Assembly (NCBI GenBank): GCA_039619475.1
Contig: CM077115.1
Location: forward strand, 38,202,444-38,266,443
Reading direction: 5' to 3'
Length of the DNA: 64,000 nucleotides
From: Icerya purchasi
Lineage: Eukaryota > Arthropoda > Insecta > Hemiptera > Monophlebidae
The position numbers and the translations under genes were made by a program. Positions 9,921-22,768 of this stretch are shown one piece after another. The notes under the pieces were generated by a model that saw only the letters and a list, made by a program, of their open reading frames with translations, was not told the origin of the DNA and did no database searches. Every line of letters starts with the position of its first letter. Position 1 is the first letter of the stretch.

Positions 9921-12900
9921 TCTCTCGTTTGCTCTTACGCAATTTCTTTTGACAATCTCCTCTATTTCTCCTTTAATCTAACTCTGTAGGAACTTAACTA
10001 CATATCATTATTTGTTTTTAAAAGTTTTTCTTAACTATTCGTTAATGTATCAATAACATAGAGTACGAGCTGATAAGAATGTAGTTTATCAATAATTATT
10101 ATATATATTATTATTTTTTTTTCTAGAAGTGCGAATCAAAATAAGACGGCAGCCTAGAAATGAAGTAATTTTAACATAAATACAAATTATTATTAACGTA
10201 CATTAAAATGCATTCTTTTTTTTTTTTAAGCGGAACTACTAAATGTGTTTTGGAAGATAGGAAATGATCCGAAGTTCAATATATCTAATAATATTCGAAG
10301 GAGATAGAAAAAGTGATAGAAGGCAAGCACGAATGCAACGTAGATGTAAATGAACAGAGGCGGAAACTAGTTGTGATAACCTGATGCTGTAAATAAAACA
10401 CAAACCTGTTTTACATCCCTTTTAATTTTTCGGTACAAAGTTTGTCCAATATTTTAAAAAAATGTTCATTTTTAAAATTAAGTATTACCTTTAAAAAAAA
10501 CTATTAATAAATTTTGTAAATTTTTTCACCACACACAAACGTTGAGCCGATTAATTCAAAGAAATTTAAAATAATGGAAAACAGTTTGCATACCAAAATT
10601 GTATTAACAGCGCGGGCGCTGTTATGGAACGCAACTCCAGCTGGATGATGTAAGAAAAAGATATAACAACTGACAAAATTCATAGATACTGCATTTTAAT
10701 GCCGTCAAGTCCTCAAGATCTACAAATTATTTTTAACTTTCAATTTTATTTGAGGGGTGTAAGGAGTTAAGTCCCAATAATTTTAAAAACAAAAAAAAAA
10801 AAAGCTACACAAACATGGGTAATTCGTAAATTATCGTATTTTTTTACTTCAAAAGTAACATGATAATATAATAAAACTGTAAATATATAATAAAATAAAT
10901 TTTCGTTATTACCATTTATTATAAGACAGTTAATTTTTGTGAAGACTGTTTTAAGTATTATTATCGGTTACCTGGTTTACATCGAAAATAAAAGTTTTAA
11001 TGTTTTTTTTTTTTTTCTTTCTTTTATCGCATTCATAAACTGCTTCTTCATCGTTAATTGGTAATTACCTTAGCTGATACGAAGTTTTCTAACTTTTTAA
11101 TTAGCGCAAAGTAAAATAACAAAACATTATTCAATACGCTCTCCCAAGTAGTATGCATGAATGATAAAAAATGTACCACTTATATCTTAGCATGATATAC
11201 ATGTATATTTAAAGAACATTTTTTTTTTAAAACATAAAAAATCAAAATGGTAAAAAAATGAAGGGCGTACAAATACAATGTACCTAGCTCAAATCGTATT
11301 TTTTACAGTTTAACTTACGGAAATTAACAATTTTTAATCAATTAAAATTAAACGCATTTATATTATACAAATAGGATGTTGTTATATTTGAAAACTAAAT
11401 CTCTCGTTAGTTTTATACGATAACTTAAAATGATCTTCGCGAGAGAAAAAAAACTACTAACAGTGACTCATTGCTCTTCCAACACATTATGTGTGATAAT
11501 TCCGATAAATTCTATTTTAGGGCACAGTGCGTGTCGCTCGCTAATTATAATTGTCATTTAATTTGCCGCGTACACCTGTTCGTTTTTTTGAACACTCTTA
11601 CGAAATAATAAATATTTTATTGAAGAATTGCAAGTTTGGACAATTTTTGTTTACGCTGCTGGTCCCGTTAAAATTCTACTATTGTGTCTCGTGTGTTTTT
11701 TTCTATTTCCATCGTTTCCGAAAATACATACATTACGGGAAGCGTGCTCGAGCATCGTAAAAGAAAACCCTTCTTAAATAATAGACCCGATTAGACATTG
11801 CCGGCCCATTTTTACCCGTTTCGTATTTAACACCGGCATCTGATGATATATCAAAAATGTTATCGATAGCATCGATATGCTAAGTGAATGAGTATTATGT
11901 TGCGAACTTCAGCAAACTAAGCACCCTCTCGTTAAAACTAATTTCTCAATCAAATTAACGAAATTCGAATGTAAAAGAATTTCTAAAACGAATCGGATTA
12001 TTTAAATTGTTTATTATCAAGTATCGCAAAACACTGTATTACGTAGACAGGCAGAATAGAAATTATTAAATGCAAAACTGCGTATACTTACAGAAATAAC
12101 GCCGTAGGTATTCGTTATTTGCTTAATCGGCGGATAACTTTTTTTCTTAATTTTCGCAAGATACACAACAATAAGGAAGAACGACTGATTCTGAAAATGG
12201 CTCTTAGAGTTATCAGCGTTCTTCAACGTAGACACAGCCAAGCAAACGATTTTCACAATGACACGCAAAAAATAATAGCGCGAAGAAACATAAAATAAAT
12301 GTTGTTTTTTTTTTGTTTTTTTTTTCGCGAGCTATTTTTGTATAACGTAGTTGTATACAAAGCTAATAGGTTACATTAGGCATCTTACACAATTTTTAAA
12401 TGGCCCAAACAACGAAACGTTTCTCCCGATCAGACAATCAAGAGTATACTATTAAGAAGGAACTCCTCGATAGTTTCATTAAAAAAATTAAAAAAAACGT
12501 GTCACACAGCGGTCAATAATAATCATAACTTACAGAAATGAAAGGGATATTTAATAATCTATCGAAGAACGTAAAAGTTTCAAAAAAATAAATAAAAAAA
12601 AAATCAAACGTACTACTAGAAAAAAAACAAAAATATGTGTAGCGGTAGAATAAAACCCGAAAAATCAAAAAACTCACGTTCAAAATACCACGCGCAAGTG
12701 CAACTATAGAATTTATCGGATTATTCGGTATAGATGTTTTCGTTAATAGTTAATTATTTAAACGCGTGCACATTACTTTTAAGCGTATTTAATCGTTTTC
12801 AGTTCGACAAAAAAAAATCTTCGACCGAAAAATAATCAACCGACAAAAAGAATCACTTCGCGACACAGCAGCGGCTAGACGATGTTTTTTTGGTTTTTTG

Positions 12901-12922
12901 TCACGCGAGGTTTGTCGGTTCA
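9921..12922. other. Intergenic, A+T-rich
   Basis: About 3 kb with no recognisable gene. It contains a short G+C hairpin (CAGCGCGGGCGCTG, about 10609-10622) and many poly-A/T runs. Short open frames at 11551-11760 and 12017-12268 show no domain and are not called. Confidence 0.4.
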
Positions 12923-14745
12923 TTAGGGTCCAACTGTGGTACTTAAGATGCGGTTAATATCAATGTGGTCGCTGATGTTACCAACATCCGCTGACCAAAC
13001 ATTATCGCTGAACGAAAATTTATTCATCTTACAATCCGCGCGTACGGCCCACAAATCGTTCTGAAAGAAGGCCAGTCGATGACAATGCATCGGATCAGTC
13101 ATTGAGGGAATAGGAAGCCATTTATCCGCTCGTACATCATACACAAAACCAGATTTGTACGAATGAATGTCGTTCTCCAAATAATGTCTATCGGCGCCGC
13201 CGGTCACGTATATTTTATCATTTAAACAGGCAGTCGCTACATAGGCTCGTTTCTTCGGCAACGACGTTATCGGGTCCCAGTGGCCGGCCCGAGAATCGTA
13301 CCTGCCGCACAACATAACCGGCACTTGGCTTTTAATGTCGATACCTCCGATTGCGTACAGGGTACCATTACCGTGCACAGTTATCCCGGCAGCGGCAACC
13401 GGGTCCAGATATTTCGGTAACATTTCCCACTTATCTCGTTGAGCGACGTAGCCCATCATTTTAAGATTGGCGAACTTATTTTTAGGTGAAAAATTTAAAT
13501 AAATGCACCGCGTGTGATTTACCGCGACCATACAATGGCTACTGACGCCGCAGAAGGGCTCGCATAATTTGCCCCAGCGCTCGTCGTACCGATCGAAATA
13601 GCGAAAGAAACGCTGATCCCTCCGACTGCAATAGGTGTACGAGTATAACTGCGAGTCCATTGTAACTGTTTGCTGACTCACATCGGCCGTTTTTAAATCG
13701 GTACCGGAACACGAGAAAGGAAACACATCGGTTAGTCGGGGAACGAATTCAAAGAATCTACCGTTATAACGAACAACATCGACCACAGTCTCTTTCGTCT
13801 CCTTCACCTGACATTCTCCTTTACTAATTCCTCGCGACGACCCTACAGCAGACGGATAGAAAAAAAAGATCCCTTCGCCGCTTTTCGGTGCACTGCCGGC
13901 AACAGTCTCCCGCTGACGGCTGTCGTCATTTTGCCTTTTTAGCGAACGTATTTTGTCTATCATTATTTTCGTATTCGCAGCATCGTTTTTTTCTTCCACC
14001 ACGAACATGCTACTATCCGGAAGTCGGACCGCATCGATCAGCTCGTCCAAGTACTGCAGTCTGTCCGGATCGTGGGTAATCCATTTAAAAATTACGTCTA
14101 ATACTTCCGTTTTCAGTAGGCGAAAGATCGACTCGTCATTTAACAAATCTTTAAAAATACAATACGGTAAGCTGGGAAAATATTCCGAATTATAAAGCGT
14201 CCGAAAATTGTTCACAATAAATTCGTAAGCGATTTTATATACTTCATCGTTCTTATAGCTAATCATAAATGTGCACAGATCGAATACGTCGCTATTCACC
14301 GTTTTCAACATTGTTTTTATCGTAAGCAAACAGATTTCCCGTACATGGGATAATCCGAGATAATCAGTGATAGGCAGCAGGTATAACACGGAAGTTATAT
14401 CGTTAGGAGGTAATTTTAACTGGCCGGTATAAAAACATTCCAACAGAATACCGAACGAATTCGCATCCATATTATCTAACGTTATCACCGGTCTGCCATC
14501 TTTTATAGTACAGTTGGTCATCCACATTCGATTGAAGTACGGCACAAGTTCCACGAGAACAAATTTATGGCAGTAAAAATTGTCGCAACCAATCGTTATT
14601 ATCAAATCGCAAAATTCAGGATTCGTTTTTCGGGATTCGTTCAATTTTTTCATAACATCGCTCCCTCCGGATGTCTGATTAGCATACAGATCAAAAGTGA
14701 ACGGACAAGAACGACGTTTGCGACGTTCTTTTCGTGTTTTTTTCC
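12923..14745 (-). CDS. BTB-BACK-Kelch domain protein
   Basis: One long minus-strand exon encodes a KLHL-type protein, probably a substrate adaptor for a Cullin-3 ubiquitin ligase. Numbering from an in-frame ATG at 14776, the BTB domain is about residues 55-155 (FCDLIITIG, YCHKFVL, FYTGQL), the BACK domain about 160-255 and the degenerate Kelch region about 340-600, with blocks such as LYAIGG (473-478) and IYVTGG (522-527). The ORF opens to 14776, but TTTTTTTTATTGTTATCTAG just upstream of 14745 looks like a splice acceptor, so the first ten residues are probably intron and an upstream exon is missing. A shorter alternative start is the ATG at 14653. Base composition is richer in G+C than the flanks. 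Specific orthology is not assigned. Confidence 0.85.
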
Positions 14746-15585
14746 CTAGATAACAATAAAAAAAATATATACACACATGTATTTAATTGATAAATTATTT
14801 TTCGATATAAAATTTAAATATCCAACCATTTTAACACAACAGTGTCGTCTGAATAAGCGCAGCACAACTCGGCCTCCTTAAAAAAAAATTTGAATAAAAA
14901 TTCTTCCCACCCAAATATCTTGTAAGGTCAGATTTATGGAAATTAAAAAGAGCCTTTCTAACTTCGTAAGTTCCATATTAAATGCAAAACAAAAAAGTTA
15001 AATATATTAGAACGATTAATTTACCCATTAACATCGATTTTCAATTTCTCTTTTCCACTTATTTAACCGTTTGTGAAGTTATATAGGGATTTGACAGAAC
15101 TACTATTATCGATCGTTAGCTAAATGCAACAAAAATCTACAAACATGTTTTTCCAAAGCTTGTTCGATTTATATATATATATATACATATAAGTAGTATA
15201 TAATAACAATCGTCTAAAATATCTAAATTTCGGGCAACCACTGTAAACAATACAATAACTTAAAACATATCGCAAATGTGACTAAGTTTCTGCTCCCGAT
15301 TCTTATGAGATTTGTAGTAGCAAAGTTGAGCCAGCATTGCGTTATAGAAAAGCCATAAATAAATTTAAAATACTTCTAAATAATGTTTGAAATGTAAAAA
15401 ATATTTCTTATTCTTTATAATTGAATAAATACCAAAATTCGATTAATACTTTTAATATTTTTTTTTAAATTTTAAATTAAAATAAATGAATAAATTTTCT
15501 AAATAACATTTTAAGTAATATATTTTTTTTTTCATTTATAGGTAAAAATAATAATATTTAAATATATATAACTACATCTTTCTAT
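14746..15585. other. BTB-Kelch upstream flank or intron
   Basis: A+T-rich, with a short AT microsatellite near 15172-15192. Upstream of the BTB-Kelch exon on the minus strand, so it probably holds an intron; no upstream coding exon could be picked out. Confidence 0.3.
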
Positions 15586-15735
15586 TTTTATTATGTTTTT
15601 AAGAATTTATTTTTATTATGTTTTTAAGTATTTATTTTTATTGTGTTTTCAAGTATTTATTTTTATTGTGTTTTCAAGTATTTATTTTTATTGTGTTTTC
15701 AAGTATTTATTTTTATTGTGTTTTCAAGTATTTAT
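15586..15735. repeat. Minisatellite, six units of 25 bp
   Basis: Six head-to-tail copies of a 25-bp unit, consensus TTTTATTGTGTTTTCAAGTATTTAT (given as TTTTATTGTG then TTTTCAAGTATTTAT). The first two copies differ (TTATGTTTTTAAG), while the last four are identical, suggesting recent expansion of the right part. The 60-residue frame reading through it is an artefact of the repeat. Confidence 0.95.
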
Positions 15736-16739
15736 TTTTATTACATATTTTTAACAAAATGCCGAAATATTTAATATGTTTTATATACTGTAGTATTTAA
15801 AATGATTTATAATGTTTATTTTTAAAGTTTTTATAAAATAAGTCAAATAAAATTACAAATTTTAGAATTATTTTGCTTTTACATGCTTCATAATGCTTGT
15901 ATCGCTGTCAATTATATATTTGTATATTAATTGTTTATAATAAATATAGTTACATTAACAATAAACCAATAATAAAATATAGTTTAATTTTAGAACGAAT
16001 ATCTGCTTAGAATAGTTTAATTCATTTTCACACTATTCAAATGGTGAAGCAAAACATTGATATAATTGCATGTTGCAATATGAATATAGAACATTCCTTA
16101 TTTTCCTTTTTATATATAATAGAAGGTCAATATCAGGATATTTATTTATTTTAATCGCAATGAAGTGAATATTTTAAGGAAAAAAAAGTTTTCCAGAATT
16201 TTTTTAATTGTGCAAACAATTAGTTAACTAATAATAATAGAAGCAATTGAAGTTAAAATTTATTAAAATGCATTTAATTGTTACTATCTATGAACTAACT
16301 AAATGTTTTTCTATATTTCTACTGTTATAATGCATTTGTTACTAATAATGGTCTTAATCTTAACGAAGTAAGAGTTACCGTTATTTTCTGAGACTATGAA
16401 ATCCCTTTACTTGCTTTTCAAATAATTTTCGGGCCCACATGGCACAATTTCGTCTGTAGGTTTCCAACATAATTTTATTATTTATTCATAAAATATTTGC
16501 AGCATCTTCAGTAAAAATTTCTATTATAATATTCTTAAGTTGTTACTTGTAAACCACTGCCACACTATATACAAGATTTTGTTTTAGCTAATAATTCAAC
16601 CACTCTCTTATTAAAAACGTAAATCACAGGTTAATAAAGCGTCTTATGACAATCTAAGTTGTAAAACGAAATATAAAAAAGCAAGACATTAATTATTAGT
16701 ACAACTTTTTTTATTATTCTATTAATTTTACTCCGTGCT
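15736..16739. other. Intergenic, A+T-rich
   Basis: No gene, RNA or clear repeat seen in about 1 kb of A+T-rich sequence. Confidence 0.4.
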
Positions 16740-18020
16740 ATCAACCAAATTTTTATTGTGTTTTTCCATATCTTCAAATTTTTTTCATCTTGAATTTCCT
16801 CAGTCTATTTTTCATTCATTTTATTAATACTTCTTTCTCCTTATTGTCTATTTTACTATTAATCCTTCTGGATTGTATATAGCAAGTTTCATCATCATTC
16901 TAAATCCCGGTTTTTTGTAGTTGGTAATATTTTATCTTCGATTTTAACTCTCATTAATTTATAGTAATATAACATTTTTGGAGAGTTATTCTTGTTCTAC
17001 AAAGTGATACTGAATGGTAGCAGCAATTTTAAATATTTCTTTCAGCGTGATAATTTAAATCTTCATTTTAGTTTGCCTAGTTTGTCGATGATAGAACTTT
17101 ATCTAATATTAATGCGAGGTACTTAAAATCACCATTTTCAAAATTTTTACTACATATTTTTTCACCATGCAGATATCTCGCATTATGTATACATATCTAT
17201 TTTAGCAAAACATTTCATAAGCCTGCTTGTTGGTGTTTTTATGTGCAGTACCTTTTTTGTTTTGTCATTAATTAATAATTTTCTATTACTTGTCGGTTTA
17301 CAAATATTATTTAGGTTTTTTTATAAAAACTTTTCCGCATTTTCTTTGCTAGAATGTTTAACAACCAATGTAATATCATCTGCATAAACTTCTGACTTAC
17401 AGTTTCTTACAAATCTACATAATGAATTAATATATATTAAAGCTATAGTATCAGTGCCAATACCATCCTTTGCCCTACTTCATAATTCATTGATTTCTTC
17501 TTACTATATTTGTTTTCGATCTTTATTAAAAATGTTGTCTCCCTTACATAACTACTGAACCATTTTAAGACTTCCCCTTTACACTCACTTTGCTCATGTC
17601 CTCAATTAATATTTCTTGATCCATTAAGCCAATTTATTACCCACTTCTGGTCCTATATTAATATCTCATATAATTGTTCTAAATAGTATTATCATTGACG
17701 TTTTCTTTTTAAAACTTGATTATTATGTACTAATCGATTTCCCTCTAAATAATTTTTCAAATATTTATTTATATACCACCTAATTACTTTTGCTGTAACG
17801 GATTAATGTAATCAGTCTGTAATTCTCGTAATATTTTCTATTTCCACTTTGGAAAATTAGCTTTACCATATCAATTTCTAGCATTTTTTAGAAATATTCA
17901 TTTTTTCTAAAAGTAATTAATCATTTTTGTTAATAGTGGAATTAACATTTCGAGCGTTCGATTATATCCCTCATTCTTATTCCGTCATACTCTTGGGCTT
18001 TATACAGCTTAAGTTTTTTG
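16740..18020 (-). pseudogene. LINE reverse transcriptase remnant (Jockey-like), minus strand
   Basis: Reading the minus strand gives, in order, IIKKLKLYKAQEYDGI near 18020-17960 (the LKxxKAPGxDGI block), a degraded NYRxI block near 17850-17800 and CKSEVYADDITLVV near 17400-17350, which keeps the catalytic YADD. FENGDFKYLALILDKVLSS then appears near 17140-17090, the usual FKYLGxxLD block. Stops and frameshifts occur throughout, so no long ORF survives. The order and spacing match ORF2 of a non-LTR retrotransposon. Ends are approximate. Confidence 0.75.
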
Positions 18021-19419
18021 ATAATGGATTTTGTTACTTAGTATATATAAGGATGCACCAATTCCACCATCTCTGAATGTCAGTAATCTTCCTGACTTAA
18101 ATATTGATTTCAACCATTTAAATGAAAACTGTTTTTTTTTTTTAGATGAATTGAATTACTTTTCAGTATACTATTATAATAAAATTTTTCTCTTTTTGAA
18201 AATATATCTTTGTAGCATTTCTTTAGAGTACACACTGGAAACAGCAGGCATAATTGTTAATCGCAGGAAGCATTTGAAATAATTCCCATACATAAGAATT
18301 TAAGTACAGAATATATTGAATTTATAAAATCTATTCAATATATTCAGAACACTTGTAACTATATAAATTAGGCGAAGTACAAACTTACTCTTGAGATACT
18401 CATTAAAAGAATTTAATGTTAATCATATTTGTATGTTCCTCTTTTTTATAGCAGAAAAATGACATAAGCAATGTACAACAAACAAAAAATAGTAATACGG
18501 TTGTACTTGTGATAAATAATATAGAATGCAGGCGATAACATTTATTTTGAAATTTATAAAAAATACATAATAATCGTTTACATCAATAGGCATTGTAATT
18601 TTTATAATATTTGATCCAGTTCGAGAATTTATTAGTAGACACAATAATTCATTTTAATATAGAACACAAATAGTAACTAAGGTAAAGGATACAGTAGATC
18701 AAATTAATTTTACAAAAAATGACGAAAAAACTATAAATTTTACTTTTGAATAGGTAAAAATGATTGCGTAGTACAATTTATAGAACTAAATGTTAGTGTA
18801 AAAAATGGGGAATTTAAAAAGTACTACATATTGATTGATAAATTGCGAATGTTGTCTAGGCACAAAAATATTGAATAGAAAATAAATACTGAGATTAAAA
18901 AAATAGCGACTAGTAGAATTCACACACACACAGTAGGTAAACGAGGAAAATTGAAGGAATTTATTTTAAGCAAGAATAGAAGAAATGGAAGCTATGAATG
19001 TAAGAATGGCATCATTATTAAGGACGGAAGTAATGATAAATTAAAATAACGAGATGAAAATTTCAATTAAAGACGGCTAAAATAAAAATGATACAGAATA
19101 ACTGATGTAATTATATGGAGAGGTATGTCCCATTATATTCAATATAATAAGAATGATTTCATAGAACAGATCATATGTATTTTAAATACTACGTCATAAA
19201 TTTAAAAATTCACAATTTATGCTCTCTTATGTAATTGTAACCTAATGAAAATCCTTTGGCTAGAAAAAGTCTTGGTAATATTGCAACTAGCCCTGAAAAG
19301 GACAGTTTCAAAATAAACTTAACTCAAATAATATTACTAATATAAGACACACACTCTTCACTCTCGATTATATTTTGTTCCATCTTATTTATTATAAACA
19401 AAAAATTAAAAAGATTTTA
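18021..19419. other. Intergenic, A+T-rich
   Basis: No supported gene. Sequence near 19240-19320 could belong to the decayed element at 19420-20290, but I could not read a protein from it. Confidence 0.3.
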
Positions 19420-20122
19420 TATAAAGTTCCAAGAAGTTCTAAGGTGATGGTTTCTCCTTCAAAATTTATTAATCGATCATCTTGATCTACAATTTGAACA
19501 TATATTTCTTTATTCAGATCGAGAATTTAAAGAATAATATCTATGTTGATGTGGTATTTGTACAATTTTCTCACCAGTAGGAATATTCAAAGGAAATAAA
19601 TAGACAATATTTCCTCTCTATTTTCCATTTTCATAATTTGATTCAATGAGATTATATGCAATTCGAATTGCATTTACTAGAAAAGTATCAACTATTATAT
19701 CTGAATAAGTAGTAGTATCTTTATATCTATAACCCGTTTACTAAATCCTAAAGGAAATTCCGAAAGAGTTTGATAAGTTAAAATCTACTTTTTTCTTCTT
19801 ACAAACAATTTTAATTTTTCTCGTATTAGATTGAACAATTGCAGTTAATTCAGCATCTTGCGTTTTTTTATCTAGTCTAATTTGATCCAAAAGTTCTTGT
19901 ACTTCATGAGTACCAGGAGGAATTATGATTTTATCACAAGCTTCTTTATCATCTACAGGATGAAATTCATTATTTTTTTTTAGTTACATTATTTATTGAA
20001 TTATAAAGAACAAAACTAGTTTAAAAAATTTACCAATTTTTATCAGAATCTTAATGAATTGGTTCCTCAAAGTTATAACCTAATTTGAAAGATTTTCCAC
20101 ACAACTCAATACTAAAACTCAT
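19420..20122 (-). pseudogene. Decayed DNA-element or virus-like structural protein gene
   Basis: The minus strand from an ATG at 20122 encodes MSFSIELCGKSFKLGY, then after interruptions a well-kept block with IIIPPGTHEVQELL, and near the end VDQDDRLINFEGE-like sequence. From memory this opening, the PPGT(H/Y)E(V/I) block and the VDQDG...FRGEE...  ending belong to a conserved protein of about 240 residues found in multiple copies in aphid, cnidarian and other animal genomes. Those copies are linked to large DNA mobile elements or viral insertions, possibly of Maverick/Polinton type. The copy here has several stops and frameshifts and cannot be expressed. The assignment to a structural (capsid-type) role is inference. 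No polymerase, integrase or ATPase gene of such an element was found nearby. Confidence 0.5.
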
Positions 20123-20149
20123 TTATTTATGAAAAAAAATTTAAAGAAA

Positions 20150-20290
20150 TTCAATTTACTATGACGGATTGATTATTATTATTTTGTGGTTGGAAAAATT
20201 CTTTTGCATCGATAGATTTGAGATCATAATTTTTAGTATTTCCCGAAGGGAAATGCGATTTCTCTGCAATTTTAATAATTTTACGCAATT
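20150..20290 (-). pseudogene. 3' fragment of a second gene from the same decayed element
   Basis: Directly upstream of the decayed gene at 19420-20122 on the same strand, a short minus-strand frame reads GDIDIKLRKIIKIAEKSHF and then YDLKSIDAKEFFQPQ before a stop. It looks coding and ends about 40 bp before the next ATG, the close spacing expected in a compact viral or Maverick-like genome. Its product is not recognised. The 5' end is lost at about 20290. Confidence 0.35.
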
Positions 20291-22066
20291 TGATATCTAT
20301 GTCTCCACCCAATACCACCTAGATACAAGGCCTTAGAGCAGGATTCAAAATGGTGGCAGAAGTAGGCCCGTAGAGCACAAAATATTCCTGGAATGTTGCA
20401 AAAATATTATTTGGAAATGTTGTAATGTTGCAGGCAATATTTCTGCAATAATCCTATGTCCTTATATATGAAAAATACGGGGGAAAAAAAAAAACGTTAA
20501 ATAAATTTACAAAGTGTTGAGAGACTGAGTAGTACACGGGAACCAATTGCTGTTTAGGGGCTGACGAACCGAAATCTATCATCGCCTTCAAAGTATACGC
20601 GCGATGATCGGTCAGCGAATGAACCGGTTTATATATGTATATATCGTTAATGGCGAGGAGACATAGAGTGAAAAAATATCACATTAAAAAGTATAGAAGG
20701 TGAGTAGATTGAGCCAAGTAATCGAAGAAGATTCGCCCAACTTCAATAAGTGTATCTCAGATGTCAAGATGTGCAAAACATTTCACTAGTAGCTTTAAAG
20801 TAACAACTGGATTACCAATAAAGTCGAATTCGTTATTTGTAAATTCTGCAAAAATTAAAGTAAAATAAATTCGATTACCGCGTCTTCTTCACCGTATCGC
20901 CAAGAACCCATTTGCAATATCAGCGTATACGAGAAATTCCGATATAAACCAGCGCGGTAGCAGATTATTACATATTATCCTTATTTATATAAATTTTAAA
21001 TCCATTTATATTTTATGTGTATATGTGCATGCATATGGTGTGTATATACAAAAATTGTCTTTTTGAGGTCGATCTATATATTAGAATATTTCTGTACCAT
21101 TTTCTGCGAATATAAAGTATTGAAAAAAATTTTAAATCCTGATTTAATTAACAAAATAATAATAAGAGTAATAATAATTTCAATAACTCATAAATAAAAC
21201 TAAATTAAATCAGAAACTGCGGCACTATCCTTGAAGGCTTAATCGTAAAAAACTAAACGTTTCATTGGGTAACCGATTAATTACGAAAACAAAAAAAAAA
21301 AAAACGGTAATACTAAGCATAAAACTGTATATGAGATGGGCTCCGAAGAACCCGGCTTATTAAGCTGCAAAAAATCAATTTTCGGATTTCGACGGTTTTC
21401 ATGTCTTCAAACCTTCCTCTATGACGTACCGTTGGTAGAAATTGAAAATAATAATTATAAGCGACGATATAGCCATTTTTCTTCACCACATTGTATGCAA
21501 AATTGTTGAAAATTCGCTCTTTTTCAATAATCAACAGATTGCACATTCAAGAGTTTTCTAAACCCCCTTTTCCCTTATAATGATGTTTTTTTTTGTGACA
21601 CGATGCTGCTGGAACGGAAAATATTTCATATCTTTTACAAGAACGATATACATACTACTACCAATACTTATTACAAAAGATACACGAATTATGAAATGTG
21701 TAAAGAATACATGAAAAGAAATTGACAAAAATGACATGAAAAATTATCTAATTCTTAATTAAACACTTCCAAGCTATACAAGGATAAAAACGTCTACTGT
21801 TAATAACTCTTACAAGAAATTCCAGCACGATTTACAAGAAATATATCGGGAAATTAATGGAGAAGTGTACCTGAAAAATTATTTGATTCTTATTTACAAT
21901 TTTAAGCTTTACAAAAATAAGACGTACTGCCAATAACCCGTACAAAACTGAGGACACAATTAATAAAAAATAGATCGAAAAATTTGAATAGGGGATTACA
22001 TGAAAACTTAAAATAAATGAAAAAATGAATAAGAAATCGAAAAATTTCTTACTTATGGTAATCACT
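20291..22066. other. Intergenic with diverged tandem repeats
   Basis: No gene supported. Between about 21690 and 22010 the sequence repeats with a period of roughly 136 bp: the blocks at 21733 and 21869 share TGAAAAATTAT and matching downstream words, with a weaker third unit. A G+C-richer patch at 20520-20660 has no identifiable function. Confidence 0.35.
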
Positions 22067-22351
22067 TTAAGAGTGACCTCGAAGCCCAACCCCTCTACTG
22101 CCACTTCGAAATCTTCCTCCACAACCACGTCCTGTCCCTCTATTTTCACGCGATTCCTCATGACCTTTTTCTCCGCGACTACCACCTCTTGGTCCACAAC
22201 TGCCATGTCCCCTTTTAATTTTTCGACTGGGTGTAACCTCTCGGCTTTTATTTGATGCTGTACGACCCCTTCCTCTTCGTCTCGGTTTGTGGGTAAGATT
22301 TTCGTTAGTTTTTTTTATAAACTTATTGGCATTACCTAGATCGGCGCACAA
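22067..22351 (-). other. Arg/Gly-rich open frame, possible exon or remnant
   Basis: A minus-strand frame of 94 residues is rich in RG, SRG and GR pairs (RRRGRGR, RGHGSCGPRGGSRGEKGHEE) and ends at a stop after LRGHS. Such RGG/GR-rich tails occur in RNA-binding proteins. Just upstream (22390-22549, minus) a second open stretch reads FEVFGNTVSVNSDVKF, which also looks protein-like but is in another frame. The start codon is not an ATG, and no domain is recognised. It may be a decayed gene copy, a 3' exon, or chance. Overlapping frames on the other strand are shadows. Confidence 0.25.
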
Positions 22352-22768
22352 TGGATGGTATATAGTTCTTTATACAGACACCACTACCGCTCCAGCGATA
22401 AGCCTCGTGGCTCTATTTCCTTTGGTCTGACATCGCTTCTAATAGAGGGCTCGATTCTAACGATTTTTATGAATTTAACATCAGAGTTTACGGAAACAGT
22501 GTTCCCAAAAACTTCAAACGTGTTTTTCTCGCATATTGCGTTTTAGGCATGAGCCGGGTTTCTTCGGAGCTGGTCACATATATATATATATTTTTTTTTT
22601 TCTTTTTTATCACAAGCTTTATAAATAATCTTACAGATAAAGCGTAATACATACATTACACAGTTTAGGAAAAGTAGTTCAAAATTTTCTTTCGATTCAG
22701 TCTGTTTTTTTTTTTTTGCCGCCAAATTTCGTAAAAGTTTTAAAAACAACAAACTGACAGCATCGTAT

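Noticed and set aside
13888..14749. Plus-strand frames within the BTB-Kelch exon
   Set aside because: Antisense shadows of a clear coding exon.
18031..18282. 83-residue plus-strand frame (MLLSIYKDAPIPPSL)
   Set aside because: Opposite strand to the LINE remnant's edge, no motif, hydrophobic A+T-rich ending.
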